Below are positions 21,509 to 32,851 of a stretch of DNA of 64,000 bases, piece by piece. Location of the stretch: contig JADNRX010000164.1 in NCBI GenBank assembly GCA_015501595.1, positions 1 to 64,000 on the forward strand, given 5' to 3'. Each line of letters starts with the position of its first letter. The stretch's first letter is position 1. Source of the DNA: Hymenopellis radicata. Lineage: Eukaryota > Basidiomycota > Agaricomycetes > Agaricales > Physalacriaceae. The notes under the pieces are model-generated. The model was given only the letters and a program-made list of their open reading frames with translations, made no database searches and was not told where the DNA came from. The position numbers and the translations under genes were made by a program.

Positions 21509-22072
21509 AGTTCAGCCCCCAAGCCCGCTGTCAATGCAGCATTTTGGAACGACAAATTATTTGAAAACACTGATTTTCGCACTCTTTACTATCTCATCGA
21601 CGACCTTCCTCCTGAGCTTGGATTTATTGCTCTCACACCACGGACATTGCCTCATGAGGTCGGGTCTATCATTGGCGGCTAGCCGTATGGAGCATTGAGC
21701 TAGTAAGTACGTCCGCTCTAAGCTCTTCTCATGGCCAAAATACTATTAGTTCTTTCATTCTAGGTAACCTTTCTCTCATGGCGCCTGGTAACGTTACCTT
21801 ACAAGTTTGACCATCATCTCGATGTTGATACTACTTCTAGCTGCGCAGACGCCGACTCTCGTTGGATATTCCTTCGGGTCACATTAAGCGGGCTTCCGAC
21901 GGCTATTCACCACTGTCTAGTATTTGGTCGTGATTTCGTTCTAGCTCAGCTCGTACTGAAAAACCTCAAGCAGGTCGGGGTCGGTGCAGTTGAGGATGAC
22001 GATGCAACGAGCGTTAATCTCACGGTCGACAGTACTCCAGCAACTATGGATGATATCGTAGTACATGAGTAA
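21509..22072 (+). CDS. Hypothetical protein, possibly frameshifted
   Basis: The first frame (MSSAPKPAVNAAFWNDKLF ... YYLIDDLPPELGFIAL) closes at 21682, but an adjacent frame continues with LAVWSIEL, a GTAAGT...CTAG intron, and TFLSWRLVTLPYKFDHHLD up to a stop at 22072. A one-base shift near 21660 would join the first exon with LAVWSIEL, so the gene is either slightly mis-spliced in my model or broken. The second exon looks genuinely coding (IFLRVTLSGLPTAIHHCLV). No domain is recognised. Confidence 0.4.
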
Positions 22073-22470
22073 TCCTGGCGGGCCTCAACCCGTTCTCTTT
22101 TCATATTTAACCTCCGAATCGTGTTTGAGAGGTCGCAACTAGGTAGCGGTGTGGCCGCGTTCCGGTATGTGGAGAGTATTCGAGACGACTGTCCACTGTC
22201 TGGATACGGTGTTGGCGGAGGTGTCATGCTTGATGTTCCCAGCCGATGTCGTCCCGACGTATGTTATGAAGACGACTCTTTAGTACTTGTCTCCTTTTCA
22301 AACCCTTCGACTGAAAACCGCGCTGGACTCGTTGTCCCTTTTCTCATAGGGGGCTGGCAATTCCATTGACTCGCTCGACGCCCACGTGTGCAGACGGTCT
22401 TGATCCTGGGCTATCAAACTTCTATGTAGGTCATGTTCATTGCGGGGCGTTACAAATATAGAAGCTAATT

Positions 22471-24150
22471 CTACCGAACTTTAGCATTAACAGTAATGAA
22501 ACTTGACATCCCATCCGGGATCCGTACGTAGAGTCTGCCTTCGAGTTCGCTGTGCTCCTTCCAGTCTTCATATTGTTCCCAGCCCTTCCAGTCTTGTAGA
22601 TGTTCCACACCAGTGATCTCGACCTTGCGAGGAACAGGTACGTAGTCAATCCTCAGTACCAGAGGAGAGTGCAGTGCGGAGCGCGGTCGGTCAAGAAGAT
22701 CGATGACGAGATTGGGGATCTCTGGGAAACAGAGCTTGACGTCGTCATCAACGATGGTCTTAAGGAACTGCCAATCATAATCGGTGAAGGGGTGAGCGTG
22801 GCCCTCTGCGAGCGTGCTTCAGTTCCCAGCCGAATCATGTATCTGTGCGACTAACCTCGACGTTCCGTTTGGCGTGTCTGACAGATCTGCTTGTGATCAA
22901 GCTTCCAGTCTTGCTTTTGGCAGGCTCGTCCACAATAGTAAGCTGTATGACAGCCGCTGCACCGTTGTAATCGTGCTTTGCATTGGGTATTGCACTGGTT
23001 GAGGTATCAAATGGATTCTGACGCGCGATGAAGAAGTTACCGATTTGCTTCCACACAAATCCACGTGACGCTTCCTGGCTAACCATCGCTGCTTGACGGT
23101 GGTCTTCAGCGCCTCCCAAGCGGCCCACAATATCCCTTTGCGATCCAACTTCTGCTCCACCTTCATCCGAAGCAACTTCTCTACTGACGAGTGGGCTTCT
23201 TTGAGTACCGCTCGGTGCACTGTGTGGCTATTGATCATAGTGATCAACTCTAGGACGGCACTGGCTAGTGGAACGTCCTCCGCTACCGTTGCGTGAGTGT
23301 GTTTGGAATAGTAGAGGAATGCCTGAGAGTCAAAAATCCGCTCAAGTAATCCATGACGGACGGCCTCTGCAACCCACAGCCTTCCAATCGACACGGATTG
23401 CCGAATGAAATGAATCGTTACGCGAAAATCCGTCTCGATATTCTCCAGAGAGTCATTCTCGATACCCTGCGGAGTAGGAAGTAAGCCAGGTGTCTTGATT
23501 AGTCGGTGGGGAGGATTAAGTGCCCATTTTATCCCGTTTGAGGCTAGAAAGAGACGCTGCAGATCCAGCGACACGCGAGAGCATATGGTGATCGTCGACA
23601 ACATGATCAAGCGCACTTTCAGGTCGTTTGTACCGCTGGCTAGACGCAGAATGCAGGAGTGCGCCAGAAGCTGGGAAGATTGTTCGTCAAGGACACCCTT
23701 GAAGGTCGCAAACGTCAATGTCGCTTCACCTGTGGCGGTGAACGCCATCTTACGGATGGTGGTCCAGTACAGATTGATCATGCTGAAATCAGAGCTTTCG
23801 CTCTGCAAGGCCAGCGCCCAAAGTCGCGCCCAACAATCCATGAACGCCCGAGGTTCTGCGAGCGCCTCCATGGCTTGGGGCTTGTGGGCATAGAGGTGCG
23901 CGAAGGGGAGCGATAAGTTCATCCGGTCAACCTCCTCAACCGGAAAACTGCTCTCCTTGAGAATGTAAAGCCGGATGAAGGCGACGAAGCACTTCGCCAT
24001 GTATGGGAGGATTGGGAGTAATCGATCCTCAAAGGCCGTGTCAGTCGACAGGCCGACACGGATGTACTGGAAACAGGTCTTCACGACGTCGGTAAACTTC
24101 TTTTTGACTTCTAGCGCGGAGTCTGTCGTTGGAATGATGACAGTGCTCAA
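22471..24150 (-). CDS. MYND zinc-finger protein (paralogue 1)
   Basis: A long first exon from ATG 24150 encodes about 375 residues of helical repeats (armadillo-like in feel: LLAHSCILRLASGTNDLKVR, IGRLWVAEAVRHGLLERIF) ending in WLARKRHVDLCGSKS. An intron (GTAACT...ACCAG) joins it to TQCKARLQRCSGCHTAYYCG, continuing RACQKQDWKLDH and ICQ. This is a complete MYND domain (paired CxxC ligands, YYC, CQ..DW..H...C), usually a protein-protein contact module in transcription or signalling. The last exon ends in YVRIPDGMSSFI and a stop at 22471-22473. The same design recurs at 52323-53975. No break is visible; the intron near 22790-22860 is approximate. Confidence 0.8.
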
Positions 24151-24780
24151 TGAGCGCTAAACTCGACGTCAGAAATACGACCATGATGGAATATCACGAC
24201 AGTCACCGAAAGAAACGCGAGCTGCGCCGTGGTAAGTCTCTTCGCAGATGAGGGACCAGCAGTACGATCACAGCTGCGTACTACGTCCATCATGGAAGAA
24301 TGTAGAAAGCTGAGGGAGTGGCGTGGGTGAACGAGACTTTCTTTCATCGGTTGACAGACACCCTGGTCCTTTCCCAAATTCATCAAACGAAGCAGAAATC
24401 CACTGATTCCAAACTAATTCTACCGATGTCCACCACGCGTCATTGGGTGTTCTTCACAAACATGAGGCGTCATATCCACATTCAGTGCTGCAAGCATCGT
24501 GTTAAGCGGAATTTGCAAGCTCCACCGCCCACCAGTTCAATTAACGCCATCGTGACCTGATCGTGACGGGCAGCAAGTTCGCGTCGGCTTGAGGCCTCCT
24601 TTCACCAGCGATCAAAGAATGATCGGGATCCGAAGGTGCTGTTGATTGTGATTCAGATTTCACGATGTTGATTGTGGGTGTTGCTGACGGCTAAGTTGCC
24701 GCGTGCCGACATGGTTTGGTGGACGGTCTCCTCAGTGAAGCTCATCCTGTAATTCCTGTAAGAGGCGAGAAATGCGGGTC
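24151..24780. other. Upstream region of MYND gene, shared with 53976-54560
   Basis: The first 50 bp beyond the start codon contain GATGGAATATCACGACAGTC and CACCGAAAGAAA, repeated at 54008-54045 upstream of the second MYND gene. Further blocks (CACCACGCGTCATTGGGTGTT near 24430 and 54290) show that the promoter duplicated with the gene. I see no gene here. Confidence 0.6.
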
Positions 24781-24789
24781 GCAATTGCG

Positions 24790-24960
24790 GTCTTTGGTCC
24801 AGGCAACGTTGGAGCTACTGGAGGAGCAGTTGGAACGAGCCCTTAGAGCGGTGAGTTGTTCTCTAGATTGAAAGTCAGTATTCTAAACAATGATTCTGCA
24901 GGTCGAGCCCTCCAGTCCTATGGTGTTCGCGACGCTTCTATCGTGCGTAGTTTACACCAA
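24790..24960 (+). pseudogene. Chimeric remnant: BTB-gene 3' exon fused to exon of the 59-kb gene
   Basis: The codons ELLEEQLERALRA, a GTGAGTTG donor and the following intron match the 3' part of the BTB gene at 55890-55980. Immediately after the acceptor, from about 24902, the sequence switches to one matching 59130-59165 (GTCGAGCCC...GACGCTTCTATC), an exon of the hypothetical gene near 59 kb, including the next GT donor. Two unrelated gene tails are thus joined at a splice acceptor. It is a relic, not a gene. Confidence 0.6.
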
Positions 24961-25644
24961 CCTTAATTAACGCCTGTAACGGTTCGACAGGTGAATTTTA
25001 CCTCCTACGGTGTCGTCGGACTCAATCTCACCGTCGTCGCTACAACGACATGAGCTAGATGTACGCAGTATCGTAGTGCCATGCTGTAGTCTAGCGTCCG
25101 GCGATCTGGAAAGGTCCGTGCCGTGTAATTGATGATGATGATGATGATTGATCTGGGCAGTAGTTACAGGCAACTCAACCTTGAAAAGAGACAACCAAGA
25201 CAACCCAAACTGGGTTGGTCTGATCATGAGGTCCATATCATCTCCATGCGTCCTTTCCCCGCTGTCCCGCCTTATGTCGACGCGATGATAAGAGGCAATC
25301 AGCTGCGATACTCAGAGACCGATAGCACGGGCTGTGTCCTGACGTCTAGACAAGGGATATCATGCAGCGCTTAGTGCGTCGTGGTCGCCCCAGGTGCGAA
25401 GGCCCATCCACAACCTTGAGGCTAAAACCGCTTTCAATGGAAGATACGTGATACGATACACAAGAGATGTGATAGATGTACTGTTATTCTAAGAAAGGAT
25501 GAGTCCTTGAGTGGGAAACCAGCGGTACATTGGGCCAGGCTACAATCGTCTACGCGAAATACAGCTAATCGTTTCTACCAATCCTTCAGTCACTGTAGCC
25601 TGAAAAGGTCATAAGAGACACTTACACAATATGACGGGAACCCT
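24961..25644. other. No gene seen; GAT microsatellite at 25131-25149
   Basis: Short frames only, without splice-linked partners. A GAT trinucleotide run lies at 25131-25149; a frame starting with a Met run there is an artefact of it. Confidence 0.5.
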
Positions 25645-26167
25645 TCAACCGCGCAGCTGCTCGATGACCTCTTCGACAACAAGATTTTGAATAGGATTTT
25701 CGAGGAAGGATTCCTTGCAGACGGGGCATTCAATGGGTAATGCCTGATAGAGAGGTTTCTTGCGCCCGATGTCTATCCAGCAGGCCTTGCACAAGGTGTG
25801 TCCACAACGCCACCTGGAAGCATTTGAGCGAGGGAGGGTGCGAAAGAAGAAACTACAACGCACGTTTCTGGCTCAGAGAGTGTATCTTGACAATACGGGC
25901 ACTCCAAGGCGTTCTTGACGCGCGCAAGGCGCGCTGTAGCTTGACGGAGGCGGTTTTCCAGATCCTGAAGTCGAATCTAAGCTAAATATGAGGGGAATGA
26001 AAGAAACGGACAAGAAGGAAACCTGCCTCCCGTTCGGCCGCACGGACAACATCCGGGAGCTGTATGAAAAAATGGCATGTCAGAAGGCAGTACTCGAACA
26101 GTAAAGGATGGAAGCAGACGGAGCGGTGACGCAGAGAGTTTGTCTTTCGAGGAGAACGTCGGGGCAT
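25645..26167 (-). CDS. Small RING-finger protein, paralogue of 13655-14200
   Basis: From ATG 26167: basic start MPRRSPRKTNSLRHRS, intron, LPDVVRAAEREA, intron, LENRLRQATARLARV, then the RING ALECPYCQDT, intron, WRCGHTLCKACW, ECPVCKESF, a short C-terminal helix and a stop at 25645-25647. All C3HC4 ligands are present. Probable E3 ubiquitin ligase. One doubt: relative to the 14-kb paralogue, the donor after EREA has lost three bases (GCAGTAAGTTT became GCAGGTTT), so normal splicing would shift the frame; a cryptic GTCCGT donor 12 bases on would restore it. The gene may therefore be weakened. Its promoter and first exon are the source or sibling of the copies at 35.8, 47.2 and 58.3 kb. Confidence 0.7.
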
Positions 26168-26660
26168 TGGGCGATGAAAGGTTGAAAATTGGGCGATGAT
26201 GGGTCTATGAAAGAGTATACGCGTCGGACCATTGGCTTTAAAGGGTACAGACACGAGGCGAGTTCCTTTGTTGTCCAGGCTGAAAGACAAGAATGAGGTG
26301 AGTGATCGCCAATCAAGTCACCTACTGCGCCCGTTCACATTCCAGTCATATTCTCTGCTGACATTGGTAGTGGGGAGGAGGAGCTGAATATAGGAAAGCT
26401 TACCAGCAGTCACCTATTACGCAGGACTGGTTGTAAATCGCGCTGAATACACGTCCATGTCATTGTGAAAATAAGGCTCGATACATGCCGCATATGCAGC
26501 CCGTCATCGCCGATGAATTTTGTCGCCTAGGATGCCCAACCAGCAAACCTACTTGGAAGCAGAAAGGCAAGAAGGAAAACCGTGGAAGTCAGTTGCCTTC
26601 CCGATCAGTACCCATCCTAATCGGGTTGTCCGAGCTCCTCGGACCAACAGTCTTGGACCA
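26100..26660 (-). repeat. Composite repeat copy: R tail + RING promoter/exon 1
   Basis: Contains, on the minus strand, the R palindrome (GTCCGAGCTCCTCGGAC on plus, 26628-26644), about 250 bp of shared spacer with GGGCATCCTAGG..., and the RING promoter and first exon. Related copies: 35540-35990 (+), 47110-47600 (-) and 57830-58470 (+). This copy alone is still attached to a full RING gene. Confidence 0.75.
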
Positions 26661-26934
26661 TTGCTGCACCAATTGAGCTATGATAGACCAGGATCTCTCC
26701 AAACCTTGTAGAAAATACCTGAGTTCTTGGCCTTCCTGCGGGCTTGAAAAGTTCACTGAGGAAGACGTGGCTTCCTTTGTGCGCGGTCCAGGGAATAGTA
26801 GTCATATTGTACGGTAGAAAGGTCAGCGGTGAAAACACTCGACACGCGGAGGAACAGTAAGAGGCTCATTAAAACACATTTGACGTGCAGCTGAAACCTA
26901 TGCTTTAGTGAAAAATATGAGAAAGCTCTGAAGA

Positions 26935-27050
26935 GGCGACACGACGCTGAGTCTTCTGCCGGCAAGTCGTTCAAACGACCTAGCAAAACGTCTCAAGCCC
27001 AGCCACAAACGAGCGAGGCTCCGTCGTCGTCGCCCTCAAAAAAATTGATG
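26935..27050 (+). repeat. Ser/Lys-rich coding fragment, inverted copy of 51600-51715
   Basis: The translation AGKSFKRPSKTSQAQPQTSE is matched on the minus strand at 51600-51715, so a piece of the disordered protein gene there has been copied here in inverse orientation. No further exon is seen. Confidence 0.6.
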
Positions 27051-28258
27051 TAGATACAATTCGCCTTTGAGTCCCAATGGGGGCGAATGCCTGGCTCGTT
27101 ATCGAATTCCAAGTGTGGCGTAGTGACTGGTTCGACTTGGGTTTTGTCTAGAACCATGTGAGCAATACTATCATTAGATAGGCCATGGGTATATCATACC
27201 AGATGTTTGATTTGTGTCGCTACTGGCCTCTCGGCTAAGTTCAACTCGTCGACTCAGGGGAGGTCCCCTAAGGATTCGACAGCGGACACAGGATAGACGA
27301 TGAGCGATGCTGAAGATCAGTTCCTGTACTGTCGCTCTAGTTTCAGGCTGCTCTTGGTGGAGTCTGGTTGATGATTTCCTGTTTGGTATGTTATGGTTGA
27401 TAAGGTAACACTGCCTTAGCCGAGACCGCGGACTTTGTAACTGATCCAGATCGAAATCACAGTCCAAATCGGGCGAACTCGCTGACATGCGGTTTGGGTT
27501 TATTGTGTGGCGTCGTTTCCTGCAGTTCTACGCATTGATTAGTGCTCAATAGCGTGTTGGGAGTACTCGGACTTGCCTCGCGCTGTGGTCGCCGTCCTCG
27601 CTCGAAGTTCCTGCTTGGCATGCTCAACTTTCAAAGTTCAACCAATAAATGGTTACGTACCAGCGCGCAGAATTCGCACACGTCCGTCCTGAGACGCATT
27701 GCGTTCAAAGAAAAGGACACGTTCCGATGACTGAAACAGAGCGTGCTCCGACCACTGAGGGACGCGGCCCTTCTACACAGGCACGCGTCCCCCGACTGTC
27801 CTGGGACGCATTGCCTTCAAAGAAAAGGATTGTTCCGCCCTAGATGTAGTACTGATGCCTCCGACCATACCTAGTCCAGCTCCTGAAGTAGATTTCTACT
27901 ATACTAAACAGATCACACCAATAATATATCTATCTTTGTTACCCTTCTCTGTGAGAACGGTGCACTTACAGACACCGAATTTCTTGAAATAGAGAGACAC
28001 AGACGGAGCAAGAAGGAGACTGAAAGAGATATCATTGACACAAATACGGAGCAGGTAATGGAAGTATCGAATAAGAGGCAGGCGGACATTAAGGTAAAGG
28101 ACTCCATGAAGGTAGAGTAAGCGCAACGGTAAATGAAAAGAATGTATGCAAGAAAAGAGAAAGTGAGTACGTGTGTGCGAGAATGAGGATGAAAGCTGTG
28201 TGTGTAGATGAAAGCCGTGGGCCCAGGGGGAGGGGGTAGATTCAGTGCGGAAATAGAA
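27051..28258. other. No gene seen; 42-bp direct repeat at 27685 and 27797
   Basis: A roughly 42-bp segment around GACGCATTGCGTTCAAAGAA (27685-27727) recurs 112 bp later (27797-27838) with a few differences. Otherwise only short frames of biased composition were found. Confidence 0.45.
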
Positions 28259-30034
28259 TTAAAGATTGATGCTGGCTTCGCGGAGGAGCTGCCGGATGAT
28301 GGCCTTGCGGTGAGGCAGGGAATCGGTGAAGATGATCGCGCAGGCGAGGGTAGGAGTGCGACAAAGAGTAATGACTATACAGGCAAACAATTCAGTATAA
28401 TTGTGATGGGAAGAGTGAGGGATGAGTGCAAGGGTGATAATGAGACGTATGGCGAGCTTGAGCAAATGGTGGTCAACACCAAGTTCACATGGAAGGACGA
28501 CTTGAGGTGAAGGAAGCGAATCGGCGTGAACATGTGAGGAAGAATGAGGGGTCTCCACAGCGTGCACAGGCTCAGACGCATTTGCCTGTGGTGGGGGAGT
28601 GGGAGAGTGCTGATGGATGACGGTGTCAAAGACATAGGGTTGAACTGGACGGGACAGTGTGTCAAGTTCCTCTGCTAGGCGGGGCACACCGTCGACCTGA
28701 TCTTGAGGGGGGATCTCCCCATCTTCCAGTTCAGCCGGTTCATATTGGAGGAAGTCCTGATGTGGCAGGTGGGCAGCGTGCTGGAGCCCATCTTCCAGTT
28801 CAGGCGGTTGATATTTAGGAAGCTCATCGTCTGCAAAAGGGTCCTGGTCTGAGGACTGAGAGGAACTTTCGCTGGGGGACGCGTCGAAGTCCTGGAGCTG
28901 GTCGGTATATGAGGACTGGGAGCGGGGGGATGGACTTTCGACCTGACAAAGTGGTTAGAAGATGGGCGAAGTAAGGTATGAGGAAATTTCGCTGACTAGA
29001 ATGTTGATGGGCGGCGTATCTAAGTCCCGGTGCTGCTCGTTATGTGAGGACGGGGAGCGCGGGGGGGAACTTTCTTGGTTGACCTGACAAAGTAGTTAGA
29101 AGATGCGCGAAGAAGGTAGGAGGAAATTTCGCTGACTTGAGGCGGCGTAGGTGATTGTACGGTGCTCCGGCGCTGAGAATCATTGAATGAAGTGCGAGAA
29201 GGGATTAAGAGTCAAGAGGATTCACCGAGGAAGGGTTACGTGGCTTACGCAGATGCGTGGTTGATGTCTGCTGGGACTAACGACGATTAGATGACACAAG
29301 GAGGAGTCGATGCAACTCACAATGGAAGAGTGGTCGATTCTGGGGCGACAGCTCAATAATGAATTGGAAGGCCCAGATGCTTGTGTGGGAGGGGGGGATG
29401 GAGAGGACTGGTCGTGATTGGGATGGGGAGTGGTGCGCTTCTTGCGTTTATTCGAAGATTTAGGCTCCTGAGTATCCTGAGCATGAGGAGCCGGTGAGAT
29501 GTCTATCTTGCGCTTGCTCGGGCGTGAAATGGACGCAGGAGTGCTGATGAGATGACGGTACTGGTTGTCAGTGCGAAGTTCGGCGACTGTTAGATGAAAT
29601 GTAAACATCAGAGGTGAGAAAGAAAGCGCAATAACACGTACCGTCGCGGTTCTCTAGGTTCGAGAGGAGCTGGAGGACGTGGCCTTTGGATTGGGAAGAA
29701 GCACCAGCAAAACCGAGATCGCCGAGGATAGTGTGGAGAACCGACTCTTGGAGGTTGTGCCAGGGGAAAATGGAGCCGGTGGGCGATGCGGACGATTTTG
29801 GGAGACTAGACTTGACTGAACAGATGTGAATTGGATTGGTGAGATTGAAAAGTTGGAGCACATACAAACGAGAGGATTGACCGACTCGAGGAACATTACA
29901 ATATCGGAGCTGCTGGATAGACGACGAGCAAAACCGAAACACTGCAACACGTCCCTCAATGTTTGATTTTTGAGGTGGGCCCAAGGAAATTTTGAAGTGG
30001 TGGATGGAGACGACTGGGAGGACGAGGAAGACAT
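28259..30034 (-). CDS. Nuclear-looking protein with two SAP-like repeats
   Basis: Exons read from ATG 30034 to a stop at 28259-28261. The N-terminus contains two tandem copies of about 44 residues: KFPWAHLKNQTLRDVLQCFG... and IFPWHNLQESVLHTILGDLG..., each FPW-x2-L-x4-L-x2-(V/I)L-x3-GF(A)-...-SS. The helix-turn-helix pattern with a terminal (V/M)xxL resembles SAP DNA-binding motifs (inference). A basic stretch follows (RPSKRKIDI, NKRKKRTT), a likely nuclear localisation signal, then long Ser/Pro/Glu-rich disorder including two near-identical exon+intron units (about 28890-29145), and a hydrophobic helical C-terminus (HRKAIIRQLLREASINL). I do not recognise a named family. Confidence 0.6.
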
Positions 30035-31004
30035 GGGGGAAGTGAGTGGAGAGAAACTAGAGTGGGCGCCAGAAGCCTGAAGTTTTGAGAGGGAATGTGC
30101 ATATAGAAGCGCAGCGGGTTAGAACTTCGAGAAAACAGCATGTCGTCGGAGGTTGGAACAAGTCCAAGGTTCCGGGCGAAAAAGGGTATGTAGGAAGCAC
30201 AAGAAGACTGATGAACAAAGGTTAATACAACATTGCTGTGTAAATGGCCAGCGCGTGGTTGCTACCATCATGACCGTTGACATGCCGTGAAGCAGAAGTG
30301 GATTGCAAAGGCAAGTGGTTTGCTAAAAACGGTGGATGTATTAATAGGTTATGTCTGAGTGATCTCAGTATCAGACATGTGGCGGGAGCGGGAACAACGA
30401 TACGATGAGAGGGACGCATCCCTGGGATGGGTGAGAGACGCGGCCTGTGAGGGAAGAGGTGCACGTAGTTGGGCGGGGCCCGGAAGTAAGAGACACGCGC
30501 GTGCAGAGCTAGAGGACGCACGCGAACCAGGATGGAGGGGACCACGCCATAGTGAGCGAAGGGGCGCGCTACGTTATCTGCCACGGATGCGTCGCGGAAG
30601 CGAGAAAGGCCGCAGTGCTGGTGCGGTGGGGGTGCGCGCCTGGGATTTGTGGAGGGCGCGGCCATTGACGAAGAAGAGCGCATCCTTTGTAGGAGAGGAC
30701 ACGCCCTGTGGCCGACAGAGACGCATACGTAATCAGGCACACCCTTTCAGGAAGAGTAGGCGCGCGTTCCATTGCTGTCGAGAATGAAGGCACGGCTGAC
30801 TCCCGGTCAATAAACTAGGTGTGCAGACGCCCGATAAACCATCAAATACAGCGTATACACAATAGTGGCATTTTATGATACTAGCATTGTACATGTAGAA
30901 CCGGTGTTAAGACAACTCCTTACAAAATTGCGGAAAACGGTGTGAATGGCCATACATAACAAGGGTAGGATTGGAATCGCAGACCAGTCTAGTGGCAATC
31001 TAGT
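30035..31004. other. GC-rich intergenic stretch without a supported gene
   Basis: Long frames at 30222-30790 occur on both strands of a GC-rich segment and lack splice signals or motifs; I treat them as accidental. Around 30790-30900 a block with TTTATGATACTAGCATTG is shared with 57430-57520. Confidence 0.5.
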
Positions 31005-31007
31005 CAA

Positions 31008-31475
31008 CTAAAACCGAATTGATTCGTTCTCAGCGGACGGACCAGACGTCGGAAAGAGTGCGGTCGAGTGGACGACAGATAATCCTGGCGGTCAAATGTT
31101 TTTCAGCAATGTATCCCGTAGGGAAAAAACGCCGCCTACTCACTGCAGAATTTCAAGCCCGTCGTTTCCTGCGACGCCTCTACAGCGAGACCTCATGGAT
31201 GAGTGGCCATTCACGGTAGAGAACCTGCAAGCCTGGTCGGAAATGCCGTACTGAACGAAAATCCCAAGGCGCTTACCGTTATCGCGCCGATGCAGACGTT
31301 GGACATGACGGTCAGAAGCAAGATCAGAAGCGTGAGAGAGCATTTCCTTGCCCGTCATAAAGTGGCCGAAATGGGTCATCCGAGCGGCTCGGACGACCAG
31401 ATTCGGAGGGGTACTGATTGGGAAGGCAAGTAATTCTCACGGTTTTCCCTCTTGTCTTTGTGCTTCCAAGTAAGT
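31008..31475 (+). repeat. R repeat, near full length, palindrome at 31378-31394
   Basis: Second long R copy, aligned end to end with the one at 7073. The left boundary is AATCTAGTCAACTAAAACC, the right end TTCCAAGTAAGTCAGC. One arm base differs here (ATCCGAG instead of GTCCGAG). Confidence 0.8.
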
Positions 31476-32811
31476 CAGCATTTCGCTTGTTTGTCCTCAA
31501 TAACGAGCCCTTTTGTTTCTTCAGAATAGGGCGGGATTAAAGTGCGCCATGGTCAGTGCAGCCATACACCCCATATGGTAACTGATTGTTCGTTAGACCA
31601 TTGAGAGATTTTTGGACGTAGAGGCGCGACGGGCGGATTCAGAGAAAGAGGACGACGAAGAGGACGACGAGCTACGAGGTAAGTAGTTTCGTATGCACCC
31701 AACGCCTTGACTGAGCACAATAGATTTTATTGAGCTATGAGCTATGAGCTATGAGGGAGGTAATACACCCGATTAGGCCCTGTTCGGTAACCCGTAGAGA
31801 TTCTACAGGTCTGTAGAATTGCCTGTAAAATACGAAACCTGTACGGCAACCAGGTCCCGCATACTGCCTCGCCGGTTCAGTCAGTCAGCCACAGGCCACT
31901 GAGCAAACAGCGCTTTGTTCCGACAAAACTAGTTGCCGGCTCACGCCTTCCACTCAGCAGGCGACGAACACAATCTGCGCTACCCCCCACGCAGGGTTCG
32001 TATTTCCGGCACTCAGCACGAGGCTCGATAGGGTTCGATGTGCGCTCTGGACACTGAGCAGCATTGTCTCAGAATGTCTCACATTCTACCTCCAGCAAAA
32101 CTCTCCCACCTTCGAGGCAAAGAACAGACGATACCCATAACACGTAACCCATAACCCGTAGCCCGTAACCCATAACTCGTAACAACATAGACGCGGCTGA
32201 TAGCGAACGCATCGTAGCTGCAAGACCGAAATACGTAATCAGCACACGCCGACGTGCCTTGGCCGAGAGCTTCCAGTTCGCAGACAATTTGAGTCGGACC
32301 TATCACATTGAAGGCACGGTCTCGTGATGGCAGAGTAGACCAAGATGTCAATGACAATGATGATGAGCGCTGAGCGCTTGAGCACCGCCGACCAGATCGG
32401 CCTTTCAAGATTCGATCATGACGCGGTCAACCCACACCTGCCACAAGTATATCAGCTTCGGGGCTGGTGGAAGGATGCCCTCAGCAGGGTCGGCGGCTCC
32501 TCCGGAATGTGCGGTTTCAGTCCTGCGCAATGCTTCAAGTTACGCGGAATTCGGGTCGCAAAGTACTGTTTCTGTCTTGGCTCCTTCAGAAGAACGTGCG
32601 TGAGACGTAGTCCTGCCTCTAGATCAATGATTTTCACTAGTTATACGGACTTGATCAAGCTCCTGCGGTAACCGTGACGAACGCACCATTCCTTAAAGAA
32701 CGTGTAGCGGGTGCCCTACCTGTCAGGCGACGTTCAAGATTGTAGTCAAGACTCTAATATCCACAATGTGGTAGGACGGCGAACGGTAGTCTCGGTGGCT
32801 AATTCACTCGA
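31476..32811. other. No gene seen; heptamer array and short direct repeats
   Basis: GAGCTAT is repeated three times at 31732-31755. Seven copies of a heptamer with consensus ACCCRTA lie at 32133-32181. Other frames in this stretch are short and cross on both strands. A block near 31775-31870 (GGCCCTGTTCGGTAACC ... CTGTACGGCAACC) hints at a small inserted element but has no clear inverted ends. Confidence 0.4.
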
Positions 32812-32851
32812 CTTTTATTCAATTGGCAACGCAAGGAGTGTACAAATACAA

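Noticed and set aside
30222..30790. Overlapping long frames on both strands
   Set aside because: The segment is GC-rich, both strands are open, and neither has splice partners or motifs.
31775..31870. MITE starting GGCCCTGTTCGG
   Set aside because: The right side repeats the motif directly, not inverted, and no target duplication is visible.
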